Assembly (NCBI GenBank): GCA_027451265.1
Contig: DAIDJT010000117.1
Location: 1 to 8,010 of the forward strand
DNA length: 8,010 nt
Source of the DNA: Bacteroidales bacterium
Lineage (GTDB): Bacteria > Bacteroidota > Bacteroidia > Bacteroidales > VadinHA17
Direction: 5' to 3'
Part shown: positions 6,166 to 8,010 of the stretch, in pieces
Numbering within the stretch: position 1 is the first letter of the stretch
Layout of the letters: the number at the start of each line of letters is the position of its first letter
Made by a program: the position numbers and the translations under genes
Notes under the pieces: generated by a model
What the model was told of the DNA's origin: nothing
Databases searched by the model: none
What the model saw: the letters and a program-made list of their open reading frames with translations, nothing else

Positions 6166-7927
6166 ATTTCCGGTCTTCTTCTTTCCTGATCTCTATACCC
6201 AGCTCATCAAGCTGTTCCTGCTTGATTGTGGCAGGGGTGTCAATCATCACATCACGCGCCTGGTTGTTTTTCGGGAAGGCGATATAGTCGCGGATTGTAT
6301 CCGAGCCGCCCATTATAGCGGTCCACCTGTCAAACCCGAATGCGATCCCGCCATGCGGCGGGGCGCCAAAGCGGAAAGCATTCAGCAGGAAGCCGAACTG
6401 CTTCTGTGCCTCTTCCCCGGTAAAACCAAGGGTGCGGAACATAAGCGACTGTGTTTCCGGATCATGGATACGTATTGAACCCCCTCCTATCTCGGTGCCG
6501 TTGATGACAAGGTCATAGGCATTGGCATGCACCCGCCACGGATCACTCTCCATATATTGAATGTCTTCCGGCTTCGGGGCGGTAAAGGGGTGGTGCTTGG
6601 CGTAAAAGCGCTGTGTCTCGTCGTCCCACTCCAGCAGCGGGAAATCGACCACCCACAGCGGTTTATAGACTGAGCTGTCGCGAAGGCCCATCCGCCTGCC
6701 CATCTCAAGGCGCAGTTCACCGAGGGCGATGAGTGTCTTCTCCCGTGGCCCGGCCATCATCAGGATTAGATCACCGGCATCGGAACCTGTCATCAGGGCG
6801 ATGTTGGCAAGGTCATCAGCGCTGTAGTACTTGTCAGCAGAAGATTTGACAGAGCCGTCTGCCTCAACCCTGGCCCATACGAGACCTTTCCCGCCTATCT
6901 GAGGCCGCTTCACGAACTCCGTCAGTTCATCAATCTGTTTGCGAGACCATCCCGCACAGCCGGGAGCGGAAATGGCACCCGCATATGCGGCCAGCTCAAA
7001 TGGCGGGAAATTACGTCCCTTTACATTTTCAGTGATCTCGGTTATAGGCATGTCAAACCTGATGTCAGGCTTGTCAGAGCCGTAACGGCTCATGGCCTCA
7101 TCATAGGATATGCGCGGGAACAGCCCCTCAAACTCAATCCCTTTTATTTCCCGGAACAGATGCCGCGCCAACCCCTCAAACATGTTCAGGATATCATCCT
7201 GATGGATGAATGACATCTCGCAGTCTATCTGCGTGAATTCCGGCTGGCGGTCAGCACGCAGGTCCTCGTCGCGGAAACACTTCACTATCTGGAAGTACCT
7301 GTCAAACCCGGCTACCATCAGCAACTGCTTGAATGTCTGCGGGCTCTGGGGCAGGGCATAAAACTCCCCGTGGTGCAGCCTCGACGGCACCACAAAATCG
7401 CGCGCTCCTTCAGGAGTTGACTTTATCAGCACCGGCGTCTCCACCTCGATGAATCCATGGCCGTCAAGATATTTGCGCACCTCCCGGGCCATTTTGTGTC
7501 TCAGAATTATATTGGAGCGTACATTATTCCGGCGAAGATCAAGGTACCTGTATTTCATCCGCAGTTCATCACCGCCGTCGGTGTTTTCCTCGATGGTAAA
7601 CGGCGGTGTATCAGAGGTATTCAGCACATCAACCGTTTCAGCGATGATTTCAATCTCGCCGGTTGGAATCTTCATGTTCTTGTTGCTTCGCTCTGCGACG
7701 GTGCCTTCAGCCCTGATCACAAACTCCCGGCCAAGCTTGCGAGCCTTCATGCATAGATCTGGGTCAGTCTCCATATTGAAGACCAGCTGGGTGATGCCGT
7801 ACCTGTCTCGCAGGTCAATAAACGTCATGCCCCCCAGGTCCCTCGAGCGCTGCACCCATCCGGCCAGCGTTACCTTTTCTCCACTGTTGCCAAGCGACAG
7901 CTCTCCGCAAGTGTGTGTCCTGTACAT
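6164..7927 (-). CDS. aspS: Aspartate--tRNA ligase
   Basis: This cytoplasmic class II synthetase attaches aspartate to tRNA-Asp using ATP. At 587 residues it matches the usual bacterial length and is complete at both ends. An N-terminal OB-fold anticodon-binding domain spans about 1-105, with WVQRSRDLGG and FIDLRDRYG. The catalytic core follows: QSPQ at 194-197; motif 2 with FRDEDLRADRQPEFTQID at 218-235; the bacterial GAD insertion at about 290-420; the HHPFTAP loop at 445-451; and motif 3 with GFDR at 531-534 followed by the FPKNNQARD tail. Leu31, and Lys rather than Gly near position 83, resemble the discriminating (tRNA-Asp only) type and not the tRNA-Asp/Asn type. That reading rests on remembered family signatures and is moderate. 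It stands alone here, convergent with the kinase, with a short leader and no T-box or other attenuator visible. Confidence 0.98.
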   Translation of the reverse strand: MYRTHTCGELSLGNSGEKVTLAGWVQRSRDLGGMTFIDLRDRYGITQLVFNMETDPDLCMKARKLGREFVIRAEGTVAERSNKNMKIPTGEIEIIAETVDVLNTSDTPPFTIEENTDGGDELRMKYRYLDLRRNNVRSNIILRHKMAREVRKYLDGHGFIEVETPVLIKSTPEGARDFVVPSRLHHGEFYALPQSPQTFKQLLMVAGFDRYFQIVKCFRDEDLRADRQPEFTQIDCEMSFIHQDDILNMFEGLARHLFREIKGIEFEGLFPRISYDEAMSRYGSDKPDIRFDMPITEITENVKGRNFPPFELAAYAGAISAPGCAGWSRKQIDELTEFVKRPQIGGKGLVWARVEADGSVKSSADKYYSADDLANIALMTGSDAGDLILMMAGPREKTLIALGELRLEMGRRMGLRDSSVYKPLWVVDFPLLEWDDETQRFYAKHHPFTAPKPEDIQYMESDPWRVHANAYDLVINGTEIGGGSIRIHDPETQSLMFRTLGFTGEEAQKQFGFLLNAFRFGAPPHGGIAFGFDRWTAIMGGSDTIRDYIAFPKNNQARDVMIDTPATIKQEQLDELGIEIRKEEDRK

Positions 7928-7952
7928 TTTCTGTCTGTTTTCAATATTGTGG

Positions 7953-7960
7953 CAAAGATA
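7953..7960 (-). promoter_or_regulatory. Bacteroidota-type -7 element for aspS
   Basis: On the minus strand TATCTTTG (7960-7953) matches the Bacteroidota -7 consensus TAnnTTTG exactly. It ends 25 bp before the aspS ATG, which implies a leader of roughly 20 nt. No TTTG is seen at the expected -33 spacing; the nearest upstream TTTG is about 35 bp away. A 14-bp AT palindrome (7970-7983) occupies the space around the -33 position. Confidence 0.6.
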
Positions 7961-8010
7961 ACAATTTGGATAATAATTATTATTCTTTACTCAGCCAAAA
8001 GTCTTAAGGG

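Noticed and set aside
7449..7961. Plus-strand ORF of 170 codons opposite aspS
   Set aside because: Antisense to a fully conserved aspS coding region, with low-information composition; a shadow.

Overview
The window looks like a chromosomal stretch from a member of the Bacteroidota (Bacteroidetes). Three things point there: secreted proteins built from the Ig/PKD-like modules and dockerin-like C-terminus typical of that phylum; a TAnnTTTG-type -7 promoter element in front of aspS; and weak or absent Shine-Dalgarno sequences. I see no phage, transposon, CRISPR or tRNA/rRNA gene. The species cannot be named from this sequence.

Layout. (1) 1-2539, minus strand: two secreted surface-type proteins in tandem, 89 bp apart and probably one transcription unit. 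The upstream gene (2539 to 1079) is complete and ends in a duplicated dockerin-like calcium-binding region. The downstream gene (989 to beyond base 1) is cut by the window edge and starts with a beta-rich, possibly cohesin-like domain. (2) 2540-3138: about 600 bp with no convincing gene but many inverted repeats. These include two consecutive minus-strand terminator-like hairpins that follow no recognisable gene, and a C8 tract upstream of the surface-protein gene. (3) 3139-3240, plus strand: a 33-residue, extremely lysine-rich protein followed at once by a long perfect hairpin. (4) 3457-6000, plus strand: a membrane histidine kinase (dCache-like sensor, two PAS domains, HisKA, HATPase_c) with no response regulator beside it. 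(5) 6001-6163: a convergent intergenic gap with two tandem copies of a 51-bp element at 56-bp period and two hairpins. (6) 6164-7927, minus strand: aspartyl-tRNA synthetase (aspS) with a recognisable -7 element upstream.

The genes do not form one obvious pathway. aspS is housekeeping, the kinase is an orphan sensor whose partner must lie elsewhere, and the two surface proteins are the accessory part. The best leads are the dockerin-like/cohesin-like neighbour pair, the possible minus-strand small RNA or structured leader in 2761-3110, the tiny lysine-rich protein, and the 56-bp-period repeat.
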